Assembly: GCF_947496995.1 (NCBI RefSeq)
Contig: NZ_CANMFD010000001.1
Location: forward strand, 368,692-432,691
Reading direction: 5' to 3'
DNA length: 64,000 bases
Source of the DNA: an uncultured Roseibium sp.
Lineage (GTDB): Bacteria; Pseudomonadota; Alphaproteobacteria; Rhizobiales; Stappiaceae
Part shown: positions 53,808 to 64,000 of the stretch, piece after piece
How the letters are laid out: every line of letters starts with the position of its first letter
Position numbering within the stretch: the first letter of the stretch is position 1
Made by a program: the position numbers and the translations under genes
Notes under the pieces: generated by a model
Seen by the model: only the letters and a program-made list of their open reading frames with translations
Database searches by the model: none
What the model was told of the DNA's origin: nothing

Positions 53808-54488
53808 ATGTTCCAGGCTGCCTCCCGTGCCATGTCCCAGGTTTTCGAGCCGCCCTTCCGGGCGATCTTCTGGAAGCTGCTCGGTTTCACCCTCGGCGTT
53901 CTGCTGGTGATCTGGATTGCCCTCCAGGGGCTGGTCGCGAATTTCGTCGAGCTTCCCTATGGCTGGATGGATACGGCCCTGTCGGTTCTCACCGGCATCG
54001 GAGCGGTCTTCGTGCTGGGCTTTCTGATTGCGCCGATTTCCGCTCTTTTCGCCGGTTTCTTTCAGGACGAGATCGCCGACATCGTGGAAACCCGGGACTA
54101 CCCGGGCGACGGGCCCGGCAGGGCACTGCCTCTGGGGCAGTCCATCGGTCAGACGATCAAGTTCACGGGCGTGGTGGTGCTCGGCAACCTGTTTGCCCTG
54201 CTGCTGCTTCTGGTCCCGGGCGTCAACCTGATCGCCTTTTTTATGGTCAACGGCTATCTGCTCGGCCGCGAGTTCTTCGAATTTGCCGCCATGCGCTTCA
54301 TGCCCCCTGCAGAGGCCAAGGCGTTCCGCAAGGCACGCGGCGGCACCGTGTTTCTGGGCGGGCTGGTGATTGCCGCCTTGCTGGCGGTGCCGATTCTCAA
54401 CCTGGTCACGCCGATCTTCGCGACCATCTTCATGATGCATCTCTTCAAGCGTCTGGCAGCCCGGCAGGTTGATCGTTCCGGGGCCTGA
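53808..54488 (+). CDS. EI24/CysZ-like integral membrane protein
   Basis: Multiple hydrophobic segments; NLFALLLLLVPGVNLIAFFMVNGYLLGREFFEFAAMRF typical of the EI24/CysZ family. Confidence 0.8.
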   Translation: MFQAASRAMSQVFEPPFRAIFWKLLGFTLGVLLVIWIALQGLVANFVELPYGWMDTALSVLTGIGAVFVLGFLIAPISALFAGFFQDEIADIVETRDYPGDGPGRALPLGQSIGQTIKFTGVVVLGNLFALLLLLVPGVNLIAFFMVNGYLLGREFFEFAAMRFMPPAEAKAFRKARGGTVFLGGLVIAALLAVPILNLVTPIFATIFMMHLFKRLAARQVDRSGA

Positions 54489-54551
54489 TTGCCTCCCGGC
54501 CCTAGCTTTTTCGCTTCTCTTTCTGCAAAGGTCTCCGAAACGGAGAGCCAC

Positions 54552-55514
54552 ATGCAGGCGTTGTTGAACGAAATAGCCGAGGCTGCGGCAGCCGAGGCAG
54601 ACAAGGGCAAGGTCGCGACCTATATTCCCGAACTTGCCGGGATAGACCCCGGGCAGTTCGGAATCGCAGTCGCCACGGCGGACGGAAAGCTTTTTTCCGC
54701 CGGGGACGCAGACGTGCCGTTTTCCATCCAGTCGGTCTCCAAGGTCTTCGCGCTCGCCCTCGCGCTCGGCAGGGTCGGCGAGCAGCTCTGGCGGCGCGTC
54801 GGGCGGGAACCTTCCGGACTGTCCTTCGATTCGGTTCTGCTGCTGGAGCGGGAGAAGGGCATTCCCCGCAATCCCTTCATCAACGCCGGCGCCTTGGTGG
54901 CCACCGACACCTATCTGGCCACGTCGAGGCCGCGCGAGGCGCTGGGGGAACTGCTGCACTTCATCCGCGCGGCGGCGGATGACGAGAGCATCCACATAAA
55001 CGAAACGGTGGCCCGGTCGGAGATTGCCACCGCGCACCGAAACTTCTCCCTGGCCCACTACCTTGCCTCGTTCGACAATCTTCATGCCTCGGTCGACAAG
55101 GTGATCGGCACCTACAGTCACCAGTGCGCGGTCGAGATGACATGCCGGCAACTGGCGATGGCGGGCCGCTTCCTGGTCGATGCGCCCAAGATGCCGGCCC
55201 TTGTTTCCGATGAACGCCGCCGGCGCATCAACGCGCTGATGATGACCTGCGGCCATTATGACGGCTCCGGGGACTTCGCATTTCGTGTCGGCATGCCCGG
55301 CAAGAGTGGTGTCGGCGGCGGTATTCTGGTGATTTCACCGAGCAGGGCCTCGATTGCAGTCTGGTCGCCCGGGCTCAATCCCTATGGCAATTCCAAGCTT
55401 GGAACAGAAGCCATGCAGACCTTTTCGCACGAGACCGGTTGGTCGGTGTTCGGCGTTCCGCACAGGGGGCAACCGGCTGACCACGAGGTAAACTCACGGC
55501 TGACCACGAAATGA
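54552..55514 (+). CDS. glsA: Glutaminase
   Basis: [74 protein letters not shown] at 54552. Confidence 0.95.
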   Translation: MQALLNEIAEAAAAEADKGKVATYIPELAGIDPGQFGIAVATADGKLFSAGDADVPFSIQSVSKVFALALALGRVGEQLWRRVGREPSGLSFDSVLLLEREKGIPRNPFINAGALVATDTYLATSRPREALGELLHFIRAAADDESIHINETVARSEIATAHRNFSLAHYLASFDNLHASVDKVIGTYSHQCAVEMTCRQLAMAGRFLVDAPKMPALVSDERRRRINALMMTCGHYDGSGDFAFRVGMPGKSGVGGGILVISPSRASIAVWSPGLNPYGNSKLGTEAMQTFSHETGWSVFGVPHRGQPADHEVNSRLTTK

Positions 55515-55694
55515 CGAAACACTCACGGGAAGCCTGTTTGACCTTGAGGAAACCGGATCGGCGCACGGTTCCTGACAGTGTTCCGGCATTTCTTCTCCGT
55601 TCATGAGTTCACACCCTGGTAGGGAAGATTTGTCGCAGCCCCTATTTAAAACGGTTCAAAAGTGGTTTAGGTGCAATTAGGCCTATAGGATCTT

Positions 55695-55723
55695 TTGACC
55701 TTTCGAAGCGTTGGCGCTAGAAC
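55695..55723 (+). promoter_or_regulatory. Promoter-like sequence upstream of the sdh operon
   Basis: TTGACC-N17-TAGAAC. Confidence 0.5.
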
Positions 55724-55753
55724 CTTTCTGAACAACGCTTTGATTTGCTTACG

Positions 55754-55927
55754 TTTACGCGAACGTAAATTGGAGCGACTGAACTCAGGAAATACCGCCG
55801 ATGGCGGTAATCGGGCCTTTTTCAGGGTCTTAATCGGCCGGTTTTTCCCGAATTCATGCCGCTCGGAATTTTTAAGATCGATCAACTTTTATGCTTTCAT
55901 ATGGGTCCATATGAAAACTTGTTGATC
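55754..55927 (+). promoter_or_regulatory. Structured 5' leader of sdhC (three stem-loops)
   Basis: TTTACGcgaaCGTAAA (55754-55769); TACCGCCgatGGCGGTA (55793-55809) followed by tcgggccTTTTT; GATCAAC...TTTCATATGGgtCCATATGAAA...GTTGATC (55880-55927). Confidence 0.6.
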
Positions 55928-55952
55928 CAGCGTCGTACGGGAGAGGAATTCC

Positions 55953-56351
55953 ATGTCGAACGCCGATCTGCGGGGCAACCGCCCGCTGTCGCCCCATCTT
56001 CAGATTTATAAACCCATTCTGACGATGGTTATGTCGATCCTGCACCGCATCACGGGCGCGGCGCTTTATTTCGGCACGATTCTTCTGGCCTGGTGGCTGA
56101 TCGCCGCCGCGGCCGGCCCGTCCCACTTCGATTTCGTCAACGATATATACGGCTCCATCCTGGGCCGGCTGGTCCTGTTCGGCTTCACCTGGGCACTGGT
56201 GCATCACATGCTCGGCGGCCTCCGTCACCTGATCTGGGCCATGGGCTCCGGATTCGGCAAGGAAGCCCGGGAATGGATGGCCAGGGCCACCATCATCGGT
56301 TCCGTTTCCCTGACCCTGGTCCTCTGGGTCATCGGTTACCTGGTTCGTTAA
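55953..56351 (+). CDS. sdhC: Succinate dehydrogenase cytochrome b556 subunit
   Basis: [55 protein letters not shown]. Confidence 0.95.
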   Translation: MSNADLRGNRPLSPHLQIYKPILTMVMSILHRITGAALYFGTILLAWWLIAAAAGPSHFDFVNDIYGSILGRLVLFGFTWALVHHMLGGLRHLIWAMGSGFGKEAREWMARATIIGSVSLTLVLWVIGYLVR

Positions 56352-56361
56352 GGAGAGCGTC

Positions 56362-56745
56362 ATGAAAGATTTGCGCACACCGCTGAACAAGGTCCGTGGC
56401 CTCGGCTCCGCCAAGGAAGGCACCGATCATTACTGGAAGCAGCATGTCACCGCTTTCGCCAATGTCTTCTTGATCAGCTTTTTCGTGATCATGGTGATCG
56501 CGATGCAGGGGTCCACCCATGCCGAGGTCATCGACACGCTGAAAAACCCGCTGGTCTCGATCGTCCTGCTTCTGGTGATCCTCTCCGGTGTCTATCACAT
56601 GAAGCTCGGCATGCAGGTGATCATCGAGGATTACGTGCATGGCGAAGGCATCAAGTTCCTTTCCCTGATGCTGAACTCCTTCTTCTGCGTCTTTATCGGT
56701 TTCGGCTGCATCTTCGCAGTGCTCAAGATTGGCTTTGGAGGCTGA
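56362..56745 (+). CDS. sdhD: Succinate dehydrogenase membrane anchor subunit
   Basis: [34 protein letters not shown]..., [18 protein letters not shown]. Confidence 0.93.
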   Translation: MKDLRTPLNKVRGLGSAKEGTDHYWKQHVTAFANVFLISFFVIMVIAMQGSTHAEVIDTLKNPLVSIVLLLVILSGVYHMKLGMQVIIEDYVHGEGIKFLSLMLNSFFCVFIGFGCIFAVLKIGFGG

Positions 56746-56750
56746 CCCGG

Positions 56751-58577
56751 ATGGCCAAGACTTACGAATTCGTCGACCATACCTATGATGTTGTCGTTGT
56801 CGGCGCCGGTGGTGCAGGCCTGCGCGCGGCACTCGGTATGGCCGAGCAGGGCTTCAGGACCGCCTGCATCACCAAGGTCTTCCCGACCCGCTCGCACACG
56901 GTTGCCGCCCAGGGCGGCATCGCGGCCTCTCTCGTCAACATGACGCCGGACAGCTGGCAGTGGCACATGTACGACACGGTGAAAGGCTCCGACTGGCTCG
57001 GCGATACCGATGCCATGGAATACCTTGCCCGTGAAGCTCCGAAAGCCGTTTACGAGCTGGAACACTACGGCGTGCCCTTCTCGCGCACCGAGGAAGGCAC
57101 GATCTACCAGCGTCCCTTCGGCGGCCATATGCAGAATTTCGGTGAAGGTCCCCCCGTACAGCGCACCTGCGCCGCGGCCGACCGCACCGGTCATGCCATC
57201 CTGCACACGCTTTACGGCCAGTCCCTGCGCCACAACGCGGAATTCTATATCGAGTATTTCGCGCTCGACCTGATCATGTCAGACGACGGTGTCTGCCAGG
57301 GCGTGATCGCCTGGAACCTCGACGACGGCACGATGCACCGCTTCGCTGCCAAGACAGTGGTCCTGGCAACCGGAGGCTACGGCCGGGCCTTCTTCTCGGC
57401 AACCTCCGCTCATACCTGCACCGGCGACGGCGGCGGCATGGTGGCGCGCGCAGGCCTGCCGCTTCAGGACATGGAATTCGTCCAGTTCCACCCGACCGGC
57501 ATCTACGGCTCCGGCTGCCTGATCACCGAAGGCGCGCGCGGCGAAGGCGGCTATCTGGTCAACTCCGAGGGCGAGCGCTTCATGGAGCGCTACGCGCCGT
57601 CGGCCAAGGATCTGGCGTCCCGCGACGTTGTCTCCCGCTGCATGACCATGGAGATCCGCGAAGGCCGCGGCGTCGGGCCGAAAAAGGACCATATCTTCCT
57701 GCACCTGGATCACCTCGATCCGGCGCTGCTGGCTGAACGTCTGCCGGGCATCTCCGAATCGGCGAAGATTTTCGCCGGCGTGGACCTGACCAAGGAACCG
57801 ATCCCGGTCCTGCCGACCGTTCACTACAACATGGGCGGCATTCCGACCAACTACTGGGGCGAGGTGCTGAACGCGGATGGTGACAATCCGACCCGCATCC
57901 AGCCGGGCCTGATGGCCGTCGGCGAAGCTGCCTGCGCTTCCGTCCACGGCGCCAACCGCCTTGGCTCGAACTCCCTGACCGACCTTGTGGTGTTCGGACG
58001 TGCCGCCGCCATTAGGGCGGGTCAGGTGATCGACCGGAAAGCCGCCATACCGACACCGAACGAGGCGAGCTGCGACAAGATCATGGAGCGCTTCGACAGT
58101 CTCAGGAATGCCAACGGCACGATCCCGACGGCGGACCTGCGCGACAAGATGCAGCACGCCATGCAGGAGGACGCTGCCGTCTTCCGCACCCAGGAAAGCC
58201 TGTCGCAGGGTTGCAAGCGTCTGTCCGAGATCTGGGGAGAGCGCAAGGACCTCAAGGTGACCGACCGGTCGCTGATCTGGAATTCCGATCTGGTGGAAAC
58301 GCTGGAGCTGGAAAACCTGCTGGCCAACGCGATCACCACCGTCTACGGCGCCGAAGCCCGCAAGGAAAGCCGCGGCGCCCATGCGCGCGAGGACTTCAAG
58401 GACGGCCCGTTCTCCGGCCGCGACGACGTGAACTGGCGCAAGCACACGCTGGCCTGGGTAAATGAAGCCGGTGACATCAAGCTGGACTACCGCCCGGTCG
58501 TGACCGATCCGCTGACCACCTTGGAAGAAGGTGGTATCGACCCGAAGAAGATCGCGCCGAAAGCGCGCGTCTACTGA
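56751..58577 (+). CDS. sdhA: Succinate dehydrogenase flavoprotein subunit
   Basis: [46 protein letters not shown], ...[10 protein letters not shown]. Confidence 0.98.
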   Translation: MAKTYEFVDHTYDVVVVGAGGAGLRAALGMAEQGFRTACITKVFPTRSHTVAAQGGIAASLVNMTPDSWQWHMYDTVKGSDWLGDTDAMEYLAREAPKAVYELEHYGVPFSRTEEGTIYQRPFGGHMQNFGEGPPVQRTCAAADRTGHAILHTLYGQSLRHNAEFYIEYFALDLIMSDDGVCQGVIAWNLDDGTMHRFAAKTVVLATGGYGRAFFSATSAHTCTGDGGGMVARAGLPLQDMEFVQFHPTGIYGSGCLITEGARGEGGYLVNSEGERFMERYAPSAKDLASRDVVSRCMTMEIREGRGVGPKKDHIFLHLDHLDPALLAERLPGISESAKIFAGVDLTKEPIPVLPTVHYNMGGIPTNYWGEVLNADGDNPTRIQPGLMAVGEAACASVHGANRLGSNSLTDLVVFGRAAAIRAGQVIDRKAAIPTPNEASCDKIMERFDSLRNANGTIPTADLRDKMQHAMQEDAAVFRTQESLSQGCKRLSEIWGERKDLKVTDRSLIWNSDLVETLELENLLANAITTVYGAEARKESRGAHAREDFKDGPFSGRDDVNWRKHTLAWVNEAGDIKLDYRPVVTDPLTTLEEGGIDPKKIAPKARVY

Positions 58578-58590
58578 CGGGAGGGGGCGG

Positions 58591-59433
58591 TTGAGCGAGG
58601 CAGCAACACTTCTGGACACAAGAAGTCCGTTCGGCACCTATCCGGTCGAACGGATGGTCCGTGCTGCCTGGCGCCTGGCCGACCGGCATGAACTGTCCAA
58701 GGGGCTGCGCATCCGCATCCGCGCTCTGGTCGCACGGCTTTTCAGGGGGCCTTACGATCTGGAGGCGGACGGTCTGAAATTCCGCATCTATCCGGGCGAG
58801 AATTACGACGACCGCAAGATCCTGTCCAAGGGGCGCTTGCCGGAACGCGAAGAACACAGGCTGATCGCGCCTCATCTGGGCGAGGGCAAGGTGTTCGTCG
58901 ATGTCGGCGCCAATATCGGCTCTTACGCGATCTTCGCCGCCGGTCTCGGCGCGCAGGTGGTCGCGATAGAGGCCAATCCGCAGACGGCGGACAAACTGAC
59001 GTTCAATGTGCGGGCCAACGATCTGCTGGACAGTGTGACGGTCGTCCGCTCGGCCGTCGGCCCGCGCGACGACACGCTGCCCTTGTGGCAGGAGCCGAGC
59101 AATTGCGGCTTTGCCACCTTCGTCAAGGACCTGACCACCGGAGAGTGGGCGGGCGACTGGACGCCGACTTTCGTGAAAGTCCGGCCGCTGACAGCCCTGT
59201 CCGACGAACTGGGTCTGCGCAAGATCGACGTATTGAAAGTGGATGTGGAAGGGTTCGAGGACCGTGTGGTGCTTCCCTTCCTGCGGCACGTGGACAGGGA
59301 CCTCTGGCCCCGTGTGATCCTTCTTGAAACCAACTGCCGGCCCTACTGGACCGAGGATTGCCTGAGCGAACTGGCAAACCGGGGCTACCAGGTGACCGGC
59401 CGAACGAATGACAACATGGTCTTCGAGCTTTGA
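58591..59433 (+). CDS. FkbM-family SAM-dependent methyltransferase
   Basis: [64 protein letters not shown] start with GGAGGG SD, 13 nt after the sdhA stop. Confidence 0.85.
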   Translation: MSEAATLLDTRSPFGTYPVERMVRAAWRLADRHELSKGLRIRIRALVARLFRGPYDLEADGLKFRIYPGENYDDRKILSKGRLPEREEHRLIAPHLGEGKVFVDVGANIGSYAIFAAGLGAQVVAIEANPQTADKLTFNVRANDLLDSVTVVRSAVGPRDDTLPLWQEPSNCGFATFVKDLTTGEWAGDWTPTFVKVRPLTALSDELGLRKIDVLKVDVEGFEDRVVLPFLRHVDRDLWPRVILLETNCRPYWTEDCLSELANRGYQVTGRTNDNMVFEL

Positions 59434-59497
59434 TCTCGAGCCAGAAGACCAACCGGCCCGGACGCGAAACCAGGGCCCAACGCGGAGCAGTAACGAC

Positions 59498-60280
59498 ATG
59501 GTTCAGCTGACGCTTCCCCGGAACTCCCAGGTGACGGAAGGCAAGGTGTGGGACAAGCCGGAAGGCGCAACCAACCTGCGTGAGTACCGCATTTACCGCT
59601 GGAACCCGGACGACGGGCGCAACCCCCGGGTAGATACCTATTTCATCGACGCGGACGACTGCGGCCCCATGGTTCTGGACGGCCTGATCTTCATCAAGAA
59701 CAAGATCGACCCGACCCTGACGTTCCGCCGGTCCTGCCGGGAAGGCATCTGCGGGTCCTGCGCGATGAACATCGACGGCACCAACACCCTGGCCTGCACG
59801 AAGGGCATGGACGAGGTCGCCGCCGACGTGGTCAAGATCTACCCGCTGCCGCACATGCCGGTGGTGAAGGATCTCGTGCCGGACCTGACGCGCTTTTACG
59901 CCCAGCATCGCTCCATCGAGCCGTGGCTCCAGACCGTGTCGCCGCCGCCGGAAAAAGAGTGGCTTCAGTCGCACGAGGACCGGGTGAAGCTGGACGGTCT
60001 GTATGAGTGCATCCTGTGTGCCTGCTGCTCGACGTCCTGCCCGTCCTACTGGTGGAACGGCGACCGCTATCTCGGCCCGGCAGTCCTGCTTCAGGCCTAC
60101 CGCTGGCTGATCGACAGCCGCGACGAGGCGACCGGCAAGCGCCTGGACGATCTGGAAGATCCGTTCCGCCTCTACCGCTGCCACACCATCATGAACTGCT
60201 CCCAGGCTTGCCCGAAGGGTCTCAACCCTGCCAAGGCAATCGCCGAGATCAAGAAGATGATGGTCGAACGCCGGGTCTGA
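59498..60280 (+). CDS. sdhB: Succinate dehydrogenase iron-sulfur subunit
   Basis: [62 protein letters not shown]. Confidence 0.98.
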   Translation: MVQLTLPRNSQVTEGKVWDKPEGATNLREYRIYRWNPDDGRNPRVDTYFIDADDCGPMVLDGLIFIKNKIDPTLTFRRSCREGICGSCAMNIDGTNTLACTKGMDEVAADVVKIYPLPHMPVVKDLVPDLTRFYAQHRSIEPWLQTVSPPPEKEWLQSHEDRVKLDGLYECILCACCSTSCPSYWWNGDRYLGPAVLLQAYRWLIDSRDEATGKRLDDLEDPFRLYRCHTIMNCSQACPKGLNPAKAIAEIKKMMVERRV

Positions 60281-60303
60281 TCCTGTCGAAAACCCAAGAG
60301 CTT

Positions 60304-60335
60304 GAAAGGCCGTCCTTCGGGGCGGCCTTTTTTTG
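60304..60335 (+). terminator. Rho-independent terminator after sdhB
   Basis: gaaaggccgtccttcggggcggcctttttttg. Confidence 0.85.
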
Positions 60336-60625
60336 TTCCAGAGGTTCGACAGGCCACATGGCCGGCGCATCACCTGCCGCCTCATGCGGGCACCGGTTTT
60401 GCGTGGTGAACCCGCAAGTACCGGGAAGGGCAGGTTCCACAAACCCATTCCTGCAGCACCGGCATCGACCGGCAGGCAGTCTTGTGACACGCTGCCTCTT
60501 ACGGTGGGAAAGCCATGGAACCGCTCACGTTGGCTTCACACTCTTGTGCGGGGAAGCGCAAGGGAGTTGAGTTGTCTCGGCGCGCGAATGGCTTACCTCT
60601 TAACGCAATTGATGGAGGATCCTAC

Positions 60626-61270
60626 ATGAAGCGCCTTTTGCCGCTATCTGTCTTCGCCGCTCTTGCAGCAGCAACTCCCTATACACAGGCGCAGGCGGAA
60701 ACCGCGATCCTTGCCGGTGGATGTTTCTGGTGCGTGGAATCGGATCTGGAAGCCCTTCCCGGCGTGCGCGAAGTCGTCTCGGGGTATGCCGGCGGAACGA
60801 CGCAGAACCCGACCTACAAGGATTACGAGCGGGGCGGTCACCGGGAGGTGGTGAAAGTCGATTTCGACGAAAGCCGGATCAGCTATGGCGATCTGGTCGG
60901 AATTTTTCTGCGAACGATCGACGTGACGGATGCGGGCGGTCAGTTCTGCGATCGCGGCCATGGGTATTCCTCGGCGCTCTATCCGCTGGACGCGGCACAG
61001 GCAAAACAGGCCGAGGCGGAAATTGCCCTGGCGCGCAAGACACTCGGGTCAAAGGTCGTCACTCCTGTCGAACAGCCGGCAGTCTTCTGGCCGGCCGAAG
61101 ACTATCATCAGAACTATTACAAGAGCGACGTGCGCACGCTGACACGCTTCGGGTATGTCTCGCGGGCCGATGCCTACAAGGGCTATCGCAAGGCCTGTGG
61201 TCGCGACGCACGGGTTAAATCCGTCTGGGGCGCTGAGGCTTTTGAAGGGTTGCCGAAGTCGGGGTCTTGA
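60626..61270 (+). CDS. msrA: Peptide-methionine (S)-S-oxide reductase MsrA with signal peptide
   Basis: MKRLLPLSVFAALAAATPYTQAQA signal, ILAGGCFWCVESDLEALPGVREVVSGYAGG, PAEDYHQNYY. Confidence 0.94.
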   Translation: MKRLLPLSVFAALAAATPYTQAQAETAILAGGCFWCVESDLEALPGVREVVSGYAGGTTQNPTYKDYERGGHREVVKVDFDESRISYGDLVGIFLRTIDVTDAGGQFCDRGHGYSSALYPLDAAQAKQAEAEIALARKTLGSKVVTPVEQPAVFWPAEDYHQNYYKSDVRTLTRFGYVSRADAYKGYRKACGRDARVKSVWGAEAFEGLPKSGS

Positions 61271-61386
61271 GGCACTTTCGCGCCCGAATCTGGCCGGATC
61301 TGGCGCGATACGACATTAAAATTTGCCGTTGAGGAATTTGTGACCTACATTTTTGCGGGTGGGCTCGCGTCTGGAAGGACGGTGTC

Positions 61387-61908
61387 ATGCTTGGTTTGTT
61401 TGGAAGTCCCTCATTAAGGGAGCCGGAATTCATTTCGGAACTCAGAGCTGTCGAAACGGAAGACCGACTTCGCTTGAAGACCGCCGGCTTGCTGGAAGCC
61501 GCCGGGCTGGAGATCCGCGACACCAACACACCGACCGAGTTTGCCGCCGCGGCCACTGTCGCGATCATGAGGCTGGTGCTCGCGACAGCCGAACGCGACT
61601 TTGACGATCTGTCGTTCGAAAACCGGTTCGTGACCGGTCTCTTCGGGTTTCTCATGGCACATGACCTGTCCCGGCGGACCAATGCCGATCTGGGGGTCGT
61701 GCTGGGCATTGCCGGTCTCGATCTCTTCTCGCGTGAGGAAATCGACCAGATCTACACCCTCGGCAAGTCCTACCGGCGCCTGCGTCAGCATCGCCAGATC
61801 CATCTGGCCTTGCGTGAGGTCATCAGCGGGTTCCTTGCACACCCCAGCGCGGAGACCCTGGACGACCTTGCTGGCGTCTATCAATTGTGCCTGCGCGGGG
61901 ACGGCTGA
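61387..61908 (+). CDS. Hypothetical protein, predominantly helical
   Basis: Intact 173-aa ORF with ATG and typical coding composition; family not recognised by eye. Confidence 0.65.
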   Translation: MLGLFGSPSLREPEFISELRAVETEDRLRLKTAGLLEAAGLEIRDTNTPTEFAAAATVAIMRLVLATAERDFDDLSFENRFVTGLFGFLMAHDLSRRTNADLGVVLGIAGLDLFSREEIDQIYTLGKSYRRLRQHRQIHLALREVISGFLAHPSAETLDDLAGVYQLCLRGDG

Positions 61909-61926
61909 AGCGGATCGGTGAGGCGA

Positions 61927-62643
61927 TCAGTATCGGTAGCCAAGGCCGAGATTGAACACGTCGATATTGTTGCTTGCCGTCATGATCGTCGAAAGCTCAT
62001 TCATGTTGAACTGGATATCGTCAAACCGGAAGTGCTTGTAGTCGGCGCGCGCGAAAAACCCGTCGTTGATCCGGGCCTCGACCCCGCCGCCGAGCACCAG
62101 TGCAAGGGCTGTTTTGGAATAGGAGGATTCCAGCATGCGCGCCGGCGGCGGTGAAAACATATCGTCTTCCGCGAGCATGGCCCGTGTTTCGTGGTCCACC
62201 TGCAGGCGTCCATAGCCGACCCCGGCGGAAACATATGGCATGAACCTACCGGCATCGAAGCCGAGACGGACGGTTCCCGAACTCAGCCACTTGCCCTGCA
62301 CGGAAAGATCTTTCGACGCGTCGCTGCGAAAATTGGTGACCATGCCCTCCAGATGAGCGCCCAGAACCAGCTGGTTGAACTGGTGATCGTAGCCGACCGA
62401 ACCGCCGAATACCCCGGACCGCTCAAAATTGCTTTCCTTGTTCGTATTATATCTGGACTCCGCGGTGCCCGAGACGTTCAAAAACGCACCGCCGGCAAAA
62501 AGAACGCCGCTGAAGCCGGACCAGTCGGAACGCTCCAGGCGAAGATGTTCCACAGTGCCGAAGGTGGCGACAGGCACATCCGCTGCCAAAGCGGAAGCAG
62601 TAGAACCAAGAAGAAACAACCCGAAAACAGTTGCGATGCGCAT
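61927..62643 (-). CDS. Outer-membrane beta-barrel protein
   Basis: Signal peptide MRIATVFGLFLLGSTASALAADV; alternating pattern; FFARADYKHFRFDDI...NIDVFNLGLGYRY C-terminus. Confidence 0.85.
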   Translation of the reverse strand: MRIATVFGLFLLGSTASALAADVPVATFGTVEHLRLERSDWSGFSGVLFAGGAFLNVSGTAESRYNTNKESNFERSGVFGGSVGYDHQFNQLVLGAHLEGMVTNFRSDASKDLSVQGKWLSSGTVRLGFDAGRFMPYVSAGVGYGRLQVDHETRAMLAEDDMFSPPPARMLESSYSKTALALVLGGGVEARINDGFFARADYKHFRFDDIQFNMNELSTIMTASNNIDVFNLGLGYRY

Positions 62644-62721
62644 TTGTAAACCCCCACGAAAGCTCAGCCTGAGTCTTTCATATCGCGAAAAGGGTCAATG
62701 CTTCGTTAAGGTTAACAGTCT

Positions 62722-64000
62722 TCAAACGCCTGCTTCGAAAGCCTCGACGAGATCAAGGAATGCCTCGCCGTATTTCTCCAGCTTCGACTGGCCGACGCCG
62801 GATACTGCAAGCAGCGCATCCTTGGTCACCGGACGCGCGGACGCAATACCGGCCAGGGTTGCATCCGGGAACACCACATAGGAGGGGACTTTCTGGTCGC
62901 GTGCGATCTGGGTCCTGAGGCGGCGCAACCGCTCGAACAGAAGCTTGTCTTCATGGTCGAGCTCGTCGGCGACCGAACCTGTGCGCGATGTGCGGGTCTT
63001 TTTCAACCCGGCCGCGTTGCGGTCCTTGCGCAGGGCAAGTGTTTCTTCGCCGCGCAGCACGGAGCGGGCCTTTTCCGTCAGGACGAGGGCGCCGAACTGG
63101 GTGTGATCGACGTCGACAAACCCTGCGGCGACGAGCTGTCGTGCGAGTGACTGCCAGGTCTTCTGCGCCACTTCCGCGCCGATGCCGAAGACCGACAGGG
63201 CGTCATGACCGAAGCGGGTGGTCTTCTCGTTGCTCTTGCCGAGCAGCACGTCGATGACATGACCGGTTCCGAAGCGCTGTCCGGTGCGGTAGATGGCCGA
63301 CATGAACTTCTGCGCGGCTTCCGTTCCGTCCCAGGTTTCAACCGGCGACAGACAGGTATCGCAATTGCCGCAAGGCTTCGGGTAGGTCTCGCCGAAATGG
63401 GCCAGCAGCGCCTGGCGCCGGCAGCCCGAGGTCTCGCAAATGCCGAGCAAGGCGTTCAGCTTGGCGTTTTCCGCGCGTTTGACCTCGTCCGGAGCATCGC
63501 CTTCGGCAATCATGCGCCGCCGCTGCACCAGATCGGCCATGCCGTAGGCCATGAAGGCTTCCGCCGGAGCGCCGTCGCGGCCGGCCCGGCCCGTCTCCTG
63601 GTAATAGGCCTCGACGGAGGACGGCAGGTCCAGGTGCGCGACATAGCGCACGTCCGGCTTGTCGATCCCCATGCCGAAGGCGACGGTGGCCACGAGGCAC
63701 AGGTCCTCCTCAAGCAGAAAAGCGTCCTGGTTGGCCGATCTCTCCTCGGCCGGCAGCCGCGCGTGATAGGGAAGCGCCCTGATGCCTTTCTCGGTAAGCC
63801 ACGCGGCGATGTCCTCGACCTTCGCCCGCGACAGGCAATAGACGATGCCGCTTTCGTTTTCGTGCTTCTTCAGGAAATCCAGAAGCTGCTGACGCTGGTT
63901 GGTGCGCTCGACGATTTCGTAGCGGATGTTCGGCCGGTCGAAACTGGTCGAGAAGACTTCTGCGTCTTCAAGCTGCAGCCGCGCCAAGATGTCCTTTTGG
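62722..64000 (-). CDS. recQ: ATP-dependent DNA helicase RecQ (5' end beyond window)
   Basis: [41 protein letters not shown], Zn-binding [33 protein letters not shown] at the C-terminus. Confidence 0.95.
   Translation of the reverse strand, partial: QKDILARLQLEDAEVFSTSFDRPNIRYEIVERTNQRQQLLDFLKKHENESGIVYCLSRAKVEDIAAWLTEKGIRALPYHARLPAEERSANQDAFLLEEDLCLVATVAFGMGIDKPDVRYVAHLDLPSSVEAYYQETGRAGRDGAPAEAFMAYGMADLVQRRRMIAEGDAPDEVKRAENAKLNALLGICETSGCRRQALLAHFGETYPKPCGNCDTCLSPVETWDGTEAAQKFMSAIYRTGQRFGTGHVIDVLLGKSNEKTTRFGHDALSVFGIGAEVAQKTWQSLARQLVAAGFVDVDHTQFGALVLTEKARSVLRGEETLALRKDRNAAGLKKTRTSRTGSVADELDHEDKLLFERLRRLRTQIARDQKVPSYVVFPDATLAGIASARPVTKDALLAVSGVGQSKLEKYGEAFLDLVEAFEAGV

Noticed and set aside
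60336-60625. Small ORFs (60333..60629, 60007..60570 tail) in the sdhB-msrA gap
   Set aside because: Overlap the sdhB terminator and lack a credible RBS or conserved-looking sequence; treated as non-coding.

Overview
This 64 kb window looks like a contiguous, high-GC alphaproteobacterial chromosome segment. Gene content and order suggest Rhizobiales/Hyphomicrobiales, possibly Roseibium/Labrenzia-like, but the taxon is my inference. It is mostly core housekeeping: hslU(3' end)-usp-nfu-tsaB-rimI-fur-plsC-miaB-phoH-ybeY-corC-lnt-xre-metK-trmB; rimP-nusA-ylxR-infB-rbfA-truB-[nucleotidyltransferase]-rpsO-pnp; a GGDEF/EAL protein; dapB-gpmA; adenosine-kinase-like pfkB, pheA, kdsB; cytochrome c; a CHASE-like/GGDEF protein; yejA1-yejA2-yejB-yejE-yejF; small xre and sulP; mltB, a phosphoglycerate-mutase-like phosphatase, nudC, HIT; SRP RNA (ffs)-[phasin-like]-dnaX-ybaB-recR; cysZ-like, glsA; sdhC-sdhD-sdhA-[fkbM]-sdhB; msrA, an outer-membrane beta-barrel protein, recQ (partial). 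I see no CRISPR array, prophage, rRNA, recognisable tRNA, intact transposase or obvious defence island. The best candidates for undescribed biology are non-coding or positional: (1) a 264-bp MITE-like element with 20-bp terminal inverted repeats (19/20), TA flanks and a nested 95-nt hairpin, lying directly upstream of a SulP transporter; (2) a ~230-nt structured leader between a promoter-like sequence and sdhC, ending in a near-perfect hairpin; (3) an FkbM-family methyltransferase gene lodged between sdhA and sdhB; (4) an AT-rich island upstream of dapB; (5) several hairpin-bearing leaders (metK, rimP, rpsO, pnp) and palindromic intergenic repeats. All function calls come from reading the translated ORFs by eye; no database search was run.
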